Source of the DNA: Bolinopsis microptera
Lineage: Eukaryota > Ctenophora > Tentaculata > Lobata > Bolinopsidae
Length of the DNA stretch: 64,000 nucleotides
NCBI RefSeq assembly: GCF_026151205.1
Contig: NC_087084.1
Span: 3,316,845 to 3,380,844 of the forward strand
Direction: 5' to 3'
This document shows, piece by piece, positions 38,859 through 48,459 of this stretch. The position numbers and the translations under genes were made by a program. The first letter of the stretch is position 1. The number at the start of each line of letters is the position of its first letter. Under the pieces are notes generated by a model. That model was not told where the DNA came from. It worked only from the letters and a program-made list of their open reading frames with translations, and made no database searches.

Positions 38859-38948
38859 TGTAGGTTTATAACCTACCAGGACGTGCACCGAGTTAAACTC
38901 GTCGACGGTCCTATATGGAAAAGATATTTTACGAGTATCACCCGTTAA
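38859..38948. mobile_element. 90-bp insertion with 9-bp target duplication
   Basis: GATGGTATT occurs at 38850-38858 and 38949-38957 around sequence absent from the matching spacers near 30040 and 41580. The insert starts tgtaggtttataacctacc, itself palindromic, and has no clear terminal inverted repeats. Class unknown. Confidence 0.6.
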
Positions 38949-39263
38949 GATGGTATTGGTGGTAAAAATAAACTGATAATAAGTTATTGTATCAAGTAAA
39001 GATGTCTGTAAAGCTTTTCAAAACTTGTTAATTTTCGGTAATATTAAGCAAGAAAAATATAAGGCATGCGAATAAAATTTCGTCAATAACATTTCTGCTC
39101 GAACTAAACAAGCTAATAGGTAGTATTTCAAAACTATAAGTATTAACGACTAGCTGTTATTTCACTTGGTTCCAGTATGCAGTATAACTATAAGTATAAC
39201 ATATAACTACAAATTAACACGTGTGAGATATGACTTCGAATGACTATAATTCACCGTTCTATT

Positions 39264-40343
39264 TCAACTCCCGGACAGTTTCTCTCTAGAGTGACTCATC
39301 ATATGGGTCTGTAAACTAATTGAATGGCTAGCCCTGTAGTCACACAAACTACAAGAATAAGGTTTTTCTCCGGTGTGTGTTCGTTTATGAGAAGCAAGAG
39401 TGCCGCTCTGCGAGGCTGAGTAGCTACAAATATCACATTTATAAGGTTTCTTTCCAGTGTGTATTCGCTTGTGAGAAGTCAGGTTGTCACTTTTTGCGGC
39501 TGAGTAGCTACAAATATCACATTTGTAAGGTTTCTCTCCAGTGTGTATTCGCTTGTGACAAATAACAGCGCCAATTCGTTTGGCTGAATAGCTACAAATA
39601 TCACATTTATAAGGTTTTTCCCCGGTGTGTATTCGTTTGTGACAAATAAGATTGCCACTTTTTGCGGTTGAGTAGCTACAAATATCACATTCATAAGGCT
39701 TCTCCCCAGTGTGTTTTCGTTTGTGACAAATAAGATTGCTAATTTGCGAGGCTGAGTAGCTACAAACATCACATTTAAAAGGTTTCTCTCCAGTGTGGGT
39801 TCGTTTGTGACGAATAAGAGCGCCAATTCGGTTGGCTGAGTAGCTACAAATATCACATTTATAAGGTTTCTCTCCAGTACGAGTCGACATGTACTTCTTT
39901 AAATTGCGTTCAGACAGAACAGTATCTCCAATATTAATAAATTTGGAGATATCCACAATGCTTTGAGGGTAGGTATTTAGAGGATCATTAGAAAGAGAGG
40001 AGCTGGGACTTGCATTACATTCACCGTCTAGAGGTTCACTTTTTATAGTCGTGTCACAAATCTCCGCTTTATACACTGGCAATACTTCTATTTTTGTTCC
40101 TTCAGTGTTTAAATACAATTGTGCAGTTCCATTTCCAAGTTCGAAATTTTCAGCTGTTAAATCTTCGGTCTTTACTTCGAGGTCAAAGTGATATTTTGTC
40201 TCATCTTCAAACTTGGACGCGTTATTTGATAAGAAGATTGTAGTTGACTGAAAGGTGTCGATGTCTGATACTTCTTTTTTAACGAACCCTTCCACATCTT
40301 GTTGTCCACATTCTGCCATTCTGAATGGTGTTATCATTACCAA
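39264..40343 (-). CDS. C2H2 zinc-finger protein, paralogue A (intact)
   Basis: 359 codons in one exon, the cleanest member. Residues 1 to about 170 form a non-finger acidic/serine-rich region that I do not recognise as KRAB, SCAN, ZAD or BTB. It contains VKKEV, VKTED and IKSEP, three SUMO-consensus matches. Seven fingers follow, each C-x2-C-x12-H-x3-H with TGEKP-type linkers; the seventh is the variant CSLCDYRAS..HMMSH before the terminal SREKLSGS. The start [11 protein letters not shown] is supported by alignment to paralogue B; the internal Met before AECGQQ is an alternative start. Role inferred: sequence-specific DNA binding in the nucleus. Confidence 0.85.
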   Translation of the reverse strand: MVMITPFRMAECGQQDVEGFVKKEVSDIDTFQSTTIFLSNNASKFEDETKYHFDLEVKTEDLTAENFELGNGTAQLYLNTEGTKIEVLPVYKAEICDTTIKSEPLDGECNASPSSSLSNDPLNTYPQSIVDISKFINIGDTVLSERNLKKYMSTRTGEKPYKCDICSYSANRIGALIRHKRTHTGEKPFKCDVCSYSASQISNLICHKRKHTGEKPYECDICSYSTAKSGNLICHKRIHTGEKPYKCDICSYSAKRIGAVICHKRIHTGEKPYKCDICSYSAAKSDNLTSHKRIHTGKKPYKCDICSYSASQSGTLASHKRTHTGEKPYSCSLCDYRASHSISLQTHMMSHSREKLSGS

Positions 40344-40770
40344 ATAAAGTTGATGTTTAAGTACAGACCGTAACGTTTATTGTAATAACTTTTCAACTAC
40401 CATCTATTTTTGAATCGATGTAATCTAAAGTAAGTAAAATTGTCTCATTGAGTCATGACCTTAAATGTTACTGATCAGAATTTTGATTTATAGGACGAAC
40501 AATTAAAATTTAAAATCAAACAATTGTATAGCTCTGACAATAAAGTGTTTGATAAAATATCAACGAGTAGGTCCCAAATGTTTACACATAATAAAAGTAT
40601 TCATGACAATAGCCAACTAATAGCACAGAGCCTTTAACTTTAAATTTAATAACGGGAGAAGCTGTTTTTCAGGCATTATGGCTCATGGAAAGTCGTTCAG
40701 CAGGTTTATTTTTAGTTCAAAACATTCTAATTTATAATGTCAAAGTTGACAGGAATAAGAAATACTTATG

Positions 40771-40850
40771 TGGAGGTTTTAAAGAAAAAACCTCCATATA
40801 AAAGCGAGCGACCGATTTCATTCTCGGTATCATTTTGCATTTGCGGACGG
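40771..40850 (+). promoter_or_regulatory. Conserved palindrome plus TATA-like element, paralogue A spacer
   Basis: Same block as at 38432. It ends in gcatttgcggacggttattc, immediately before the SINE insertion at 40867. Confidence 0.45.
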
Positions 40851-40866
40851 TTATTCAAATTAATAT

Positions 40867-41235
40867 ATATGTCGGCCGGGTGGTGTAGTGGTACTCCACT
40901 CGCCTCCCACGCGGAAGACCGGGGTTCAAACCCCGTCTGAGGCAGGCAGGCCAGGTCACCAAGCTGTGATTGGTACAGGATTTATCCTGGTAATTATGCT
41001 CGGAGGATATCAGTGACGCGATTCCCACTACAGTGTAAGCTGCAGTGTAGCTGTAAAGTCTACCGCCATTCGGAATGAGTGTGAACTTGCTTACCAGGCA
41101 ATCATGATTTCCGCTTGGTTCTCATCAGGTCTCTAAGAAAGCCAACAGTGTGCTGATATGCATTGTCATATGTACTTCCTAGAAGCAGCACACGGCCCAT
41201 TTCGGACTTGCACGAGTTATAATTATTATTAATTA
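40867..41235 (+). mobile_element. tRNA-derived SINE with 16-bp TSD
   Basis: The head (about 40872-40943) folds like a tRNA, with A-box tggtgtagtggta, an anticodon loop CTCCCAC that would read glycine (CCC), and B-box GGTTCAAACCC. A unique body of about 250 bp and an ATT-repeat tail follow. ttattcaaattaatat occurs on both sides (40851-40866, 41236-41251), a target duplication of L1-type endonuclease length. The spacer of other units is uninterrupted here. Pol III transcription is inferred from the boxes; it is not a functional tRNA gene. Confidence 0.88.
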
Positions 41236-41598
41236 TTATTCAAATTAATATCATTTCCTAGTTTTGTTTGAAAAAGAGAGACACTGAAAGCGGTCCACTC
41301 TATCCATGGTGGGTTTTGGTCAACTTACTATATAATATGTAACTACTACTAGTCTAGAACCATGAGGTTGATGCCCCCCAGGTGATGCGAGGGGTTTTCA
41401 ATTTTAAGACTCAAGGCAACTGTGGTAGAGGGGGTTAAAAATGAGTCATATTCTCCTATGTAATTTATGAGTGGCTCACAAAGCCATTTTGAAATTGTCT
41501 AAATACTGCACGTGTAAGCAATAGATTTACAAATTGAATGCTTGCAAACTTTGAATTAATTTCAAGTCAAATGTGACAGATGGTATTGGTGGTACTGG

Positions 41599-42877
41599 TT
41601 TTTATTAAATACTTTTCAAACTTTACAGAGTACAGCAATTACAACGTATGAAATAAACTCGAATAAACTATTGCCCCCGTCTGCAAAATCTGACGGGAGA
41701 CCAAACACGGTACTGCACAGTAAAATGTGCCCGCAATTACATGGCCCCGATATGATTTGTAAAAATGTGAAACAAAATTGTGATAAAATAAATGTGTGGT
41801 GAAGAATGTGAAACAGTTCAAATTTCTTCAGACGAGGCTGATACACTGTTCTTATCAGAGCTGACAATCTTATTGTTCCTTATGAAATGAACTCTGTTAG
41901 GCTCTGCTTTCCTCTTCTCTTTCAATTCCTCCCAGAGCTTCTTGTAAGCCCTCCTTTCTTCCACCGATCTGTCTGGGCAAATGTAGATACTTTTATAGCC
42001 CTCTTTTGTGCGTAGTAGTTTCGCTTTTCGCAGCACCTGAGAAACCATATCAGAGCTATTCAGAGATAGTTTAGTAGGTCGTATTAATGTGCCGGCTCTC
42101 TTCAAACCAACTCTACAACAGTCACGAAATGAAGGTTTCTCGTTTATCTCACCAAGAACTTCAGCAACTTTGTTTTCTAACTTCTCGCCGTCGGATAAGC
42201 TTATTCCATAGATTACGACGTTTCTGCTTCTTTCATCTTTTTCAGCTATTGTCTTAACTGCAGTACAGATCTTCTTTGGCGTAAGAGCAGCTGCACAAGT
42301 CTTCTTCAAGGCAGAAGAATATGATTTCATCTCTGTCTGCACAGTTGTTTGGACAGACTTGAGTTCTTCGTCCTTCTTTTCAATGAGCTTCTTCTGCAAA
42401 TCAATGACAGTTTTCTGCTCCGCGATTACTGAAATGTTCTGTTTATCTACTCTCTCCGCAGCCATTTGCAAATGAGGAGCTGCATAACGATTCAAAATGA
42501 AACAAACAGTTTGCAGCCAATCACACAGTTTTTCTTTCGAAACTGATCGTTTGTTCAGGTTTTTCAATACTAGATCTCCGTATTCCTTAACATCCAGTTC
42601 ATGGCACATTTCATTAAAAACACTGTTTGTAGCTCTCGCTACCTGATCTGCATGTCTGGCACTAAACAGATCATCATTATCGGGGTCATCGACCAAATGC
42701 TTCGTATGTTCATGGTATGAGTACTGCATCGTGTATATTCCAATGTACAGTTCTTGTATACAGGCTACACAACGATCACACTAAAAGACAAGCACTTCTT
42801 ATCGCAAGTTACAACAGCTGATAACAGAGCTCGCTATTTGCAACCAAATGTAAAACGACTACACACATGTTGTAAGT
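41599..42877 (-). mobile_element. ORF1-only LINE-derived element (HAL1-like)
   Basis: About 1.28 kb inserted in the zinc-finger spacer between ..ggtggtactggt and taaaaataa..; the uninserted form reads straight through at 30045 and 38955. On minus it has a 5' leader of about 150 bp, one ORF (41818-42729), and a 3' end with AATAAA close to the junction. It contains no reverse transcriptase. Any target duplication is only a couple of bases. A retrotransposed ORF1 unit or a gene retrocopy both fit. Confidence 0.75.
41818..42729 (-). CDS. LINE ORF1-like RNA-binding protein (transposase-22/L1 ORF1p type)
   Basis: 303 codons. Residues of about 95-140 look coiled-coil (IAEQKTVIDLQKKLIEKKDEE). SRNVVIYGI then starts an RRM-like fold, followed by the family's C-terminal block YIC..DRSVEERRAYKKLWEEL and FIRNNKIV. 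L1-type ORF1 proteins form trimers that coat element RNA and act as chaperones (family knowledge). The ORF is intact, which suggests recent insertion or selection. No ORF2 is adjacent. Confidence 0.75.
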   Translation of the reverse strand: MQYSYHEHTKHLVDDPDNDDLFSARHADQVARATNSVFNEMCHELDVKEYGDLVLKNLNKRSVSKEKLCDWLQTVCFILNRYAAPHLQMAAERVDKQNISVIAEQKTVIDLQKKLIEKKDEELKSVQTTVQTEMKSYSSALKKTCAAALTPKKICTAVKTIAEKDERSRNVVIYGISLSDGEKLENKVAEVLGEINEKPSFRDCCRVGLKRAGTLIRPTKLSLNSSDMVSQVLRKAKLLRTKEGYKSIYICPDRSVEERRAYKKLWEELKEKRKAEPNRVHFIRNNKIVSSDKNSVSASSEEI

Positions 42878-43197
42878 AAAAATAAAACTGATAATAAGTT
42901 ATTGTATCAAGTAAAGATGTCTGTAAAGCTTTTCAAAACTTGTTAATTTTCGGTAATATTAATTGCAAGAAAAATATAAGGCATGCGAATAAAATTTCGT
43001 CAATAACATTTCTGCTCGAACTAAACAAGCTAATAAGTAGTATTTCAAAACTATAAGTATTAACGACTAGCTGTTATTTTACTTGGTTCCAGTATGCAGT
43101 ATAACTATAACATATAACTACAAATTAACACGTGTGAGATATGACTTCGAATGACTATAAGTATAATTTACCGTTCTATTTCAACTCCCGGACAGTT
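42878..43197 (-). pseudogene. Truncated seventh zinc-finger unit
   Basis: The spacer homologous to 38960-39270 runs into the first bases of a family C-terminus (actcccggacagtttctctct at 43177-43197) and stops, replaced by unrelated sequence. It marks the right edge of the tandem cluster. Confidence 0.75.
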
Positions 43198-45278
43198 TCT
43201 CTCTGTATCGAAATCACTACCAAGAACCGCTTTGCGATCATGGGATCTGATCTGAATCATACCCGGTCACCAGACTGAGTAGGTGCTAAATTTTCACGCG
43301 ATGAGATCCTCATTCCTAAATGATCTGCTTGAGTGCACGTACTTGGTCGGTTTTCACCGGGGCGAGAGTGAACAAAATCTAGAAGCTAATTGAAATCGAG
43401 TATGCAGTTTAGTGTCTACAACTTTTCTAGAATCCAGGTCCTTTGTAAGGTCATTCTGGATCAGAATTGATAATGTACGCACATTTTATCAGTAGTTCCA
43501 ACCCTAAGGGGGCAATTTCTAAATTACCCTCAGGCGCAAATATATGATTTTTGTAATTTGCAGGTGCTGGTGATAGCTGGACAGAGTAGGAATAAGTCTG
43601 AGGTTGCTGGATAGGGCTAACATTTGCAAGTGCTAGTGGTAGCATAACAACAATTATTGAGCGTTGGTGGAAGCTAGATAGAGCAGGAAGTAGCATTCAG
43701 AGATTGCTCGAAAGAGCTAGAATAGAGGTAGCAGAATTGAAGAAAACTAGAAGTAGATTCTATTACATCAACAAGACAACATGATATGAGGTTGGATTGG
43801 AGGTGATCAGCCATAATAGCCAAACAGTACTGGAGAATGCCCAACTTGTGATAAGACCAGGATTCCGGCTTAATCCTGATCCCTAATCCCGGTCCCGGTC
43901 TTAATCCCGGTTCCGGCACTTTTTCCCAGTCCCGGCCAAAAAGCGGTCCCGGTCGAGCCTTGGCTTTAACGAGATGGAAGCAACCAGAGAGATGGTTAGA
44001 TGTATAAATTTGGGGATTGAAGTGGTTTGAAATAACCAAAGAAATGTTAAACAAATTGAACAACAGGTACAGGTTGAACAAAAAAGTATAAGCACAAAGC
44101 ATATGTAAAGAGTTACCGCTATCGAGTGATAAAATAGGAGAAAGCATAAATATGATCTTAGGCAGACGCCAGGTCGCCAGCTAGCTCATCGCGGTATCAC
44201 ATGACTTTAATACTGCGATATCATTGGTCATCTATATATCCAATGCGAAATATAAATAGAGCGCGAGTTTCATGGATTAGTAGCGCCGTACAAAAATTAA
44301 GCAGTTTGGCATGGAACAAAATTACAAGTTTTTGGTTTACACAAATATTAAAACATTTACATTTTTGTTTGACGGATGTTACTCGTCTAAATTTCTTCGA
44401 AGTAGTGCGCGCCGCTTTCTTCTCGAAATGGCCCGATGGCAAGTGCTACGAAGTAGCGCGCGCCGGGCCAGATCATTAACAATGGTCAACATTTTTGTTC
44501 GTATGAAGGTTCCAATGACTTAATAAAGTCGTTTAAATAATAAAAATAGTATAAAGATATCAAGTAAACTCACAAATCACAAATATTCAATATTGCAACT
44601 TAGTCAAAAACAATGCATTTAACTGTTTTGGTGGCGCGCGCGCACCATCTCAGTCAATTACTCCCATATTTGGTCAAATAGGATAATAGGGACGCAAAAT
44701 ATGCGTCCCTCCAAAAAGTCCGATTTCCTTCATTGTATTACCCCTTTTTCCGCCTTCGGCGGCGCGCGCTTCGCGCGCGAAAAGTGGCATGCAACGTATG
44801 ATGATATTGGGATACGAAACATGTATCAACGATTGCTTCATGCTATTCCACTGCTATTTTCATTGCTCTTTCTACTTAACTGCTCTTTATTAATATTATA
44901 CAATTATCAATATACCATATACGCTACTTTATACAATAGTTTTAAATTTGCAAACAAATCGCTTCATTTTTTGTGGTTTTAAAATCCAAAAAAAATTGTG
45001 GGCACTACTAGCACTACATACTATTATGGCTTGTAGCGAGATGCGCTACTATGCCGCGCCGAGTTGAGATGAATTGACATCGTCAATTAATATTATGGCC
45101 AAAGTGTGATTTTCAAATTAAATTAAATTAAAATGTTAGGCGCGCCGCGCATATTTTTGCAAAATTAGTACACCGTAGTATGAACAATAATGAAGATCAA
45201 GCGCACAAGCAAATATTGTCTTATTTTGTATTTTCACAGGTTATATCTCTTTTCCACCGAAAGCACATCCAATTTGAT
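43198..45278. other. No gene identified; GC-rich palindromes and CCGG-rich stretch
   Basis: 43860-43960 is a run of ccggtcccgg-like words. About 44750-44790 has a GC-rich palindrome (ggcgcgcgcttcgcgcgc) and 44400-44470 repeats cgaagtagcgcgcgcc. Short ORFs here show no family resemblance to me. Confidence 0.4.
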
Positions 45279-45454
45279 GGAGTGTGCTAAATCATCGATC
45301 TTCTAAAAGGGCCCCCCCAGTCGAAACCAAGTTGGTTGAATCGATGTATTAAAATGCTCCACTGGCAAGATAATGGCGAAAAACTGTTTAGATCACGTGA
45401 TATGACTGTATAAGAAAGTTGGTCTAATTTTTTGTTATGTTTAGGGTTTCAGCA

Positions 45455-46919
45455 CCTTGAGGTTCTACTACCCGTCTTAGTTGACATAGTAAATGCTTCA
45501 TTATCTTCTGGCAGTATTGATGGCGCTAAACTAGCTCATATCACACCCCTGATCAAGGGCAAGGGATTAGATAGTGATAATCTCAAGAACTACAGACCAA
45601 TATCTAACCTTAGTTTTGTAGGCAAGTTGATAGAAAGAGTAGTGCTCAGGCGTCTAAATGAACATCTAGAAAACAACAACCTGAACATCCCACAGCAGTC
45701 TGGATACAAATCAAAACACAGCACCGAGACTCTGCTTGTGAGAGTTGTTAACGATCTGCTCATTGCATCTACAGAAAGCAAGGCAACTGTTGTTCTTCTC
45801 CTAGATCTCAGCGCAGCTTTTGATACAGTTGACCACTGCAAACTACTGAACATCCTCAGAAATGAGTTGGGAATAACAGGGACAGCTTGGAAATGGTTCA
45901 GCAGCTTCCTCACAGGTAGATGTCAAACGATTAAAGTTGGAAATGAGGAATCTTATGAAATAGTGATTAAGTTTGGAGTCCCACAGGGCTCTGTGCTGGG
46001 TCCGGTCCTGTTCAACATCTACATTCGCTCTTTGTACTCAGCAGCACATGATTTGAACTTCTCCATCCAGGGTTACGCCGACGATCATCAGCTGTATAAA
46101 AGTTTCAAGCCAAACGAGGAGCCCACCGTCCTTATCAACGATGTTCCCAAATGTTTCCAAGAAATTAATGACTGGATGAAAAAACATTATCTACAGCTCA
46201 ATGCAGGAAAAACTGAGATTCTTGTTTTTGGGACACCGCTTGTTCTCCAGCAGCTGTCTATAGGGGGCGTGTTTGTTAACTCTGAGACGTGTGTCAGGCT
46301 GTCACCTGTTGCAAAGAACCTCGGATTTCGTCTCGACTCTCAACTAAACTTTGGTGAGCAAATCAAGCAACTTAAAACATCGTGTTTTCTGAAACTAAGA
46401 GACCTTGCTAAGATGAAAACATTCCTCACAACCAAACAGATGGGAACACTGACTCAAGCAATTGTAATCTCATCGCTAGACTACTGCAATGTGCTTTACT
46501 ATGGTTGTAGTCAAGCCTCAATTACGCAGCTGCAGAACATTCAGAACCGAGCATGCCGTCTGGTTTTTGGATTAAAGAAGAGAGACTCAGTCGAGGAGAA
46601 GCTCAAATCCCTTCATTGGCTCAAGGTGAAGGAAAGGATTGAGTTTAAGTTATGTTTACTGATTTTCAAAGCAGTCAATGGTGTTGCTCCTGCATATCTG
46701 TGTGATCTAGTAACATTTGTTAGTTCGAGTAGCAGAAGAACTTCCTCCTTACACCTACCTGTCGGATCTACAAGATCGCACCCAAGAGTGTTTCAGACTG
46801 TTGCTCCGAAAATCTGGAACCAACTACCAATTGAAATTAAGACTTGTTCTGATGTTGATCTGTTCAAAACATTATTAAAAACTCACCTGTTTAAGAAAAG
46901 TTATGGCATGAGCGATTAA
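45455..46919 (+). CDS. Reverse transcriptase fragment, long open frame
   Basis: Open for nearly 490 codons to a natural stop. Motifs in order: YRPISNLS, QSGYKSKHSTET, LDLSAAFDTVDH (catalytic Asp), GVPQGSVLGP, GYADDHQLY (YADD catalytic pair), and a thumb region ending FKTLLKTHLFKKSYG. These are typical of CR1/L2-group elements. The first few codons before 45455 belong to the host MITE, so no genuine start exists. The frame is undamaged, which suggests a young insertion. Confidence 0.88.
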
Positions 46920-47195
46920 TTGACAATATAACTTTATGTTATTTGCTTAAACTGTTTAGGATGCAACCTAATGTCATGATCTTTTTGAACTTATTAGCAA
47001 TTAGACTGTTAGCTCGCTTCATAAGCATGTCATCTTCGTTCCAAAACTTTTTATGTCCTAAGTATGCATACACTCCTTGATAGTTATCTTGATCTAGTAT
47101 CTTTGTTTCACACAATAGAGCATAAGTTTTGTGGTTTATCCACTGGGCTTAGAGTTTGTGTTTAAGCTACCAAATTTTATTATTATTATTATTAT
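45455..47195 (+). mobile_element. 5'-truncated non-LTR retrotransposon (CR1/L2-like)
   Basis: Inserted into the MITE between ..tttcagca and atgctttt; the intact copy reads tttcagcatatgctttt. It begins inside the coding region, so endonuclease and ORF1 are lost, and it ends in an ATT-repeat tail (about 47177-47195). There is essentially no target duplication, so end joining or a small deletion at insertion is possible. Confidence 0.88.
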
Positions 47196-47364
47196 ATGCT
47201 TTTGTTAGGGATTGGGTTAGGATTAGTGTTTGGATCAGATTAAAGGGTTTGGATTTCGAATAGTCGTTCAGGGTCAGCTTAGAAAACGGGTTAAAAAGTC
47301 ACGTGACAGTCGAGTTGCGAGTGTGGAGTGATTAATCATCATCCCAATTTGATACGTATGAAAT

Positions 47365-48459
47365 ATGTCTATAACTTGCTTAAATACTGAGCTGAGGGCC
47401 AAGGCTCTTCGTGCTCTCTATGGCCTCAAAGGAAAAATAGTTAAGGATGCCCTCTCACACCGTGCCCTTAATATTCTATTTGACTCCTTAATAAAACCAA
47501 TCCTGCTTTATGGCTGTCAAGTCTTATGCCCCCACTCAAAAACCATGAGATACCTTTCAAAAATAGATGACAAAGCCAACCCCCAGCACACCTTGAATTA
47601 CATTGCACAAGACCACTATGAAAAATTCCACCTAAAGTTTATCAAGTGGTCTTTGTCTGTACATTCAAAAGCATCAAATATAGGTTGCTGGGGCGAAAGC
47701 GGGCGCCACCCTCTATTCTTTGAAGCCTGCAAACTTGCAATAGATTACTATAGTCGCCTTGAAAACACTGAAAACAAACTACTCTGTGCTGCATTTCACG
47801 AACAAATCATGTTGGGACTTCCTTGGTATACCAACATCTCAAAGCTTCTCACCAAATACAACTTCACCCCCTCATCTTCCTCAAAATCTAAGCTCTCCAC
47901 CCAAATCAGTCATAACATGAGGGAAGAATTCGTGAATACCTGGAAAGCTGCCAAGGCCTCCACGCCAAAACTAGAATTCTATAACTTAATTAAACATGAT
48001 TTCGAACCAGAGGCATACCTACGAATTATCAAAATACCGGATGTTCGAAAAAGTCTGACAAGGTTTCGTATCAGCTGCCACAACCTCTACATCGAAAGGG
48101 GCAGATACGAAACCCCCCTTGTACCAAGAGAAGAACGTTGGTGCACCTACTGCTTTTTCAGCAAAGGGCTCAAGCCTATTGAGGACGAAAGTCACGTATT
48201 GATTGACTGTTTGCTCTACTCCTCAGTTAGGGAAAAATTCAATTTCCATCCCCTAAACATTACTGACCTAGTCGGTTTGCTCTCCAACAAAACTCTAGAT
48301 CCTACCACACTCACTGCCACAGCAAGAGCAATCCATTCAATTCTCTCTGTGAACGAAAATTATACAGCCTACTATAAGAGCCCAGATTTCCACTCAAATA
48401 CTGGCAATAGTCGGATCCCAACCGTTCTAAAAGGCTATCTCGTTAGCTTTTCGTGTTAA
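47365..48459 (+). CDS. C-terminal domain of a LINE ORF2 (fragment)
   Basis: Starts in the region after the catalytic core (LRAKALRALYGLKG, ILLYGCQVLCP) and runs through the post-RT domain with a Cys-rich motif WCTYCF..EDESHVLIDC, typical of the C-termini of many invertebrate LINEs. The true stop is displaced: the last residues (after KGY) are read from the inserted foldback arm. No catalytic YADD is present in this fragment. Confidence 0.8.
   Translation: MSITCLNTELRAKALRALYGLKGKIVKDALSHRALNILFDSLIKPILLYGCQVLCPHSKTMRYLSKIDDKANPQHTLNYIAQDHYEKFHLKFIKWSLSVHSKASNIGCWGESGRHPLFFEACKLAIDYYSRLENTENKLLCAAFHEQIMLGLPWYTNISKLLTKYNFTPSSSSKSKLSTQISHNMREEFVNTWKAAKASTPKLEFYNLIKHDFEPEAYLRIIKIPDVRKSLTRFRISCHNLYIERGRYETPLVPREERWCTYCFFSKGLKPIEDESHVLIDCLLYSSVREKFNFHPLNITDLVGLLSNKTLDPTTLTATARAIHSILSVNENYTAYYKSPDFHSNTGNSRIPTVLKGYLVSFSC

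Larger units (their letters stand above)
45279..47345. mobile_element. Second copy of the 8-bp-TSD MITE, split by a LINE
   Basis: The ends match 32734-33096. AATTTGAT flanks both sides (45271-45278, 47346-47353). Sequence up to 45454 and from about 47195 on together equals the intact copy; the middle is the LINE. The insertion order is therefore MITE first, then LINE. Confidence 0.85.

Noticed and set aside
40872-40943. Functional glycine tRNA gene
   Set aside because: Continuous with a SINE body, ATT tail and target duplication; acceptor-stem pairing is imperfect.
44201-44982. Short ORFs of 70-93 codons
   Set aside because: No recognisable domain, overlapping ORFs on both strands, in GC-rich repeat sequence.
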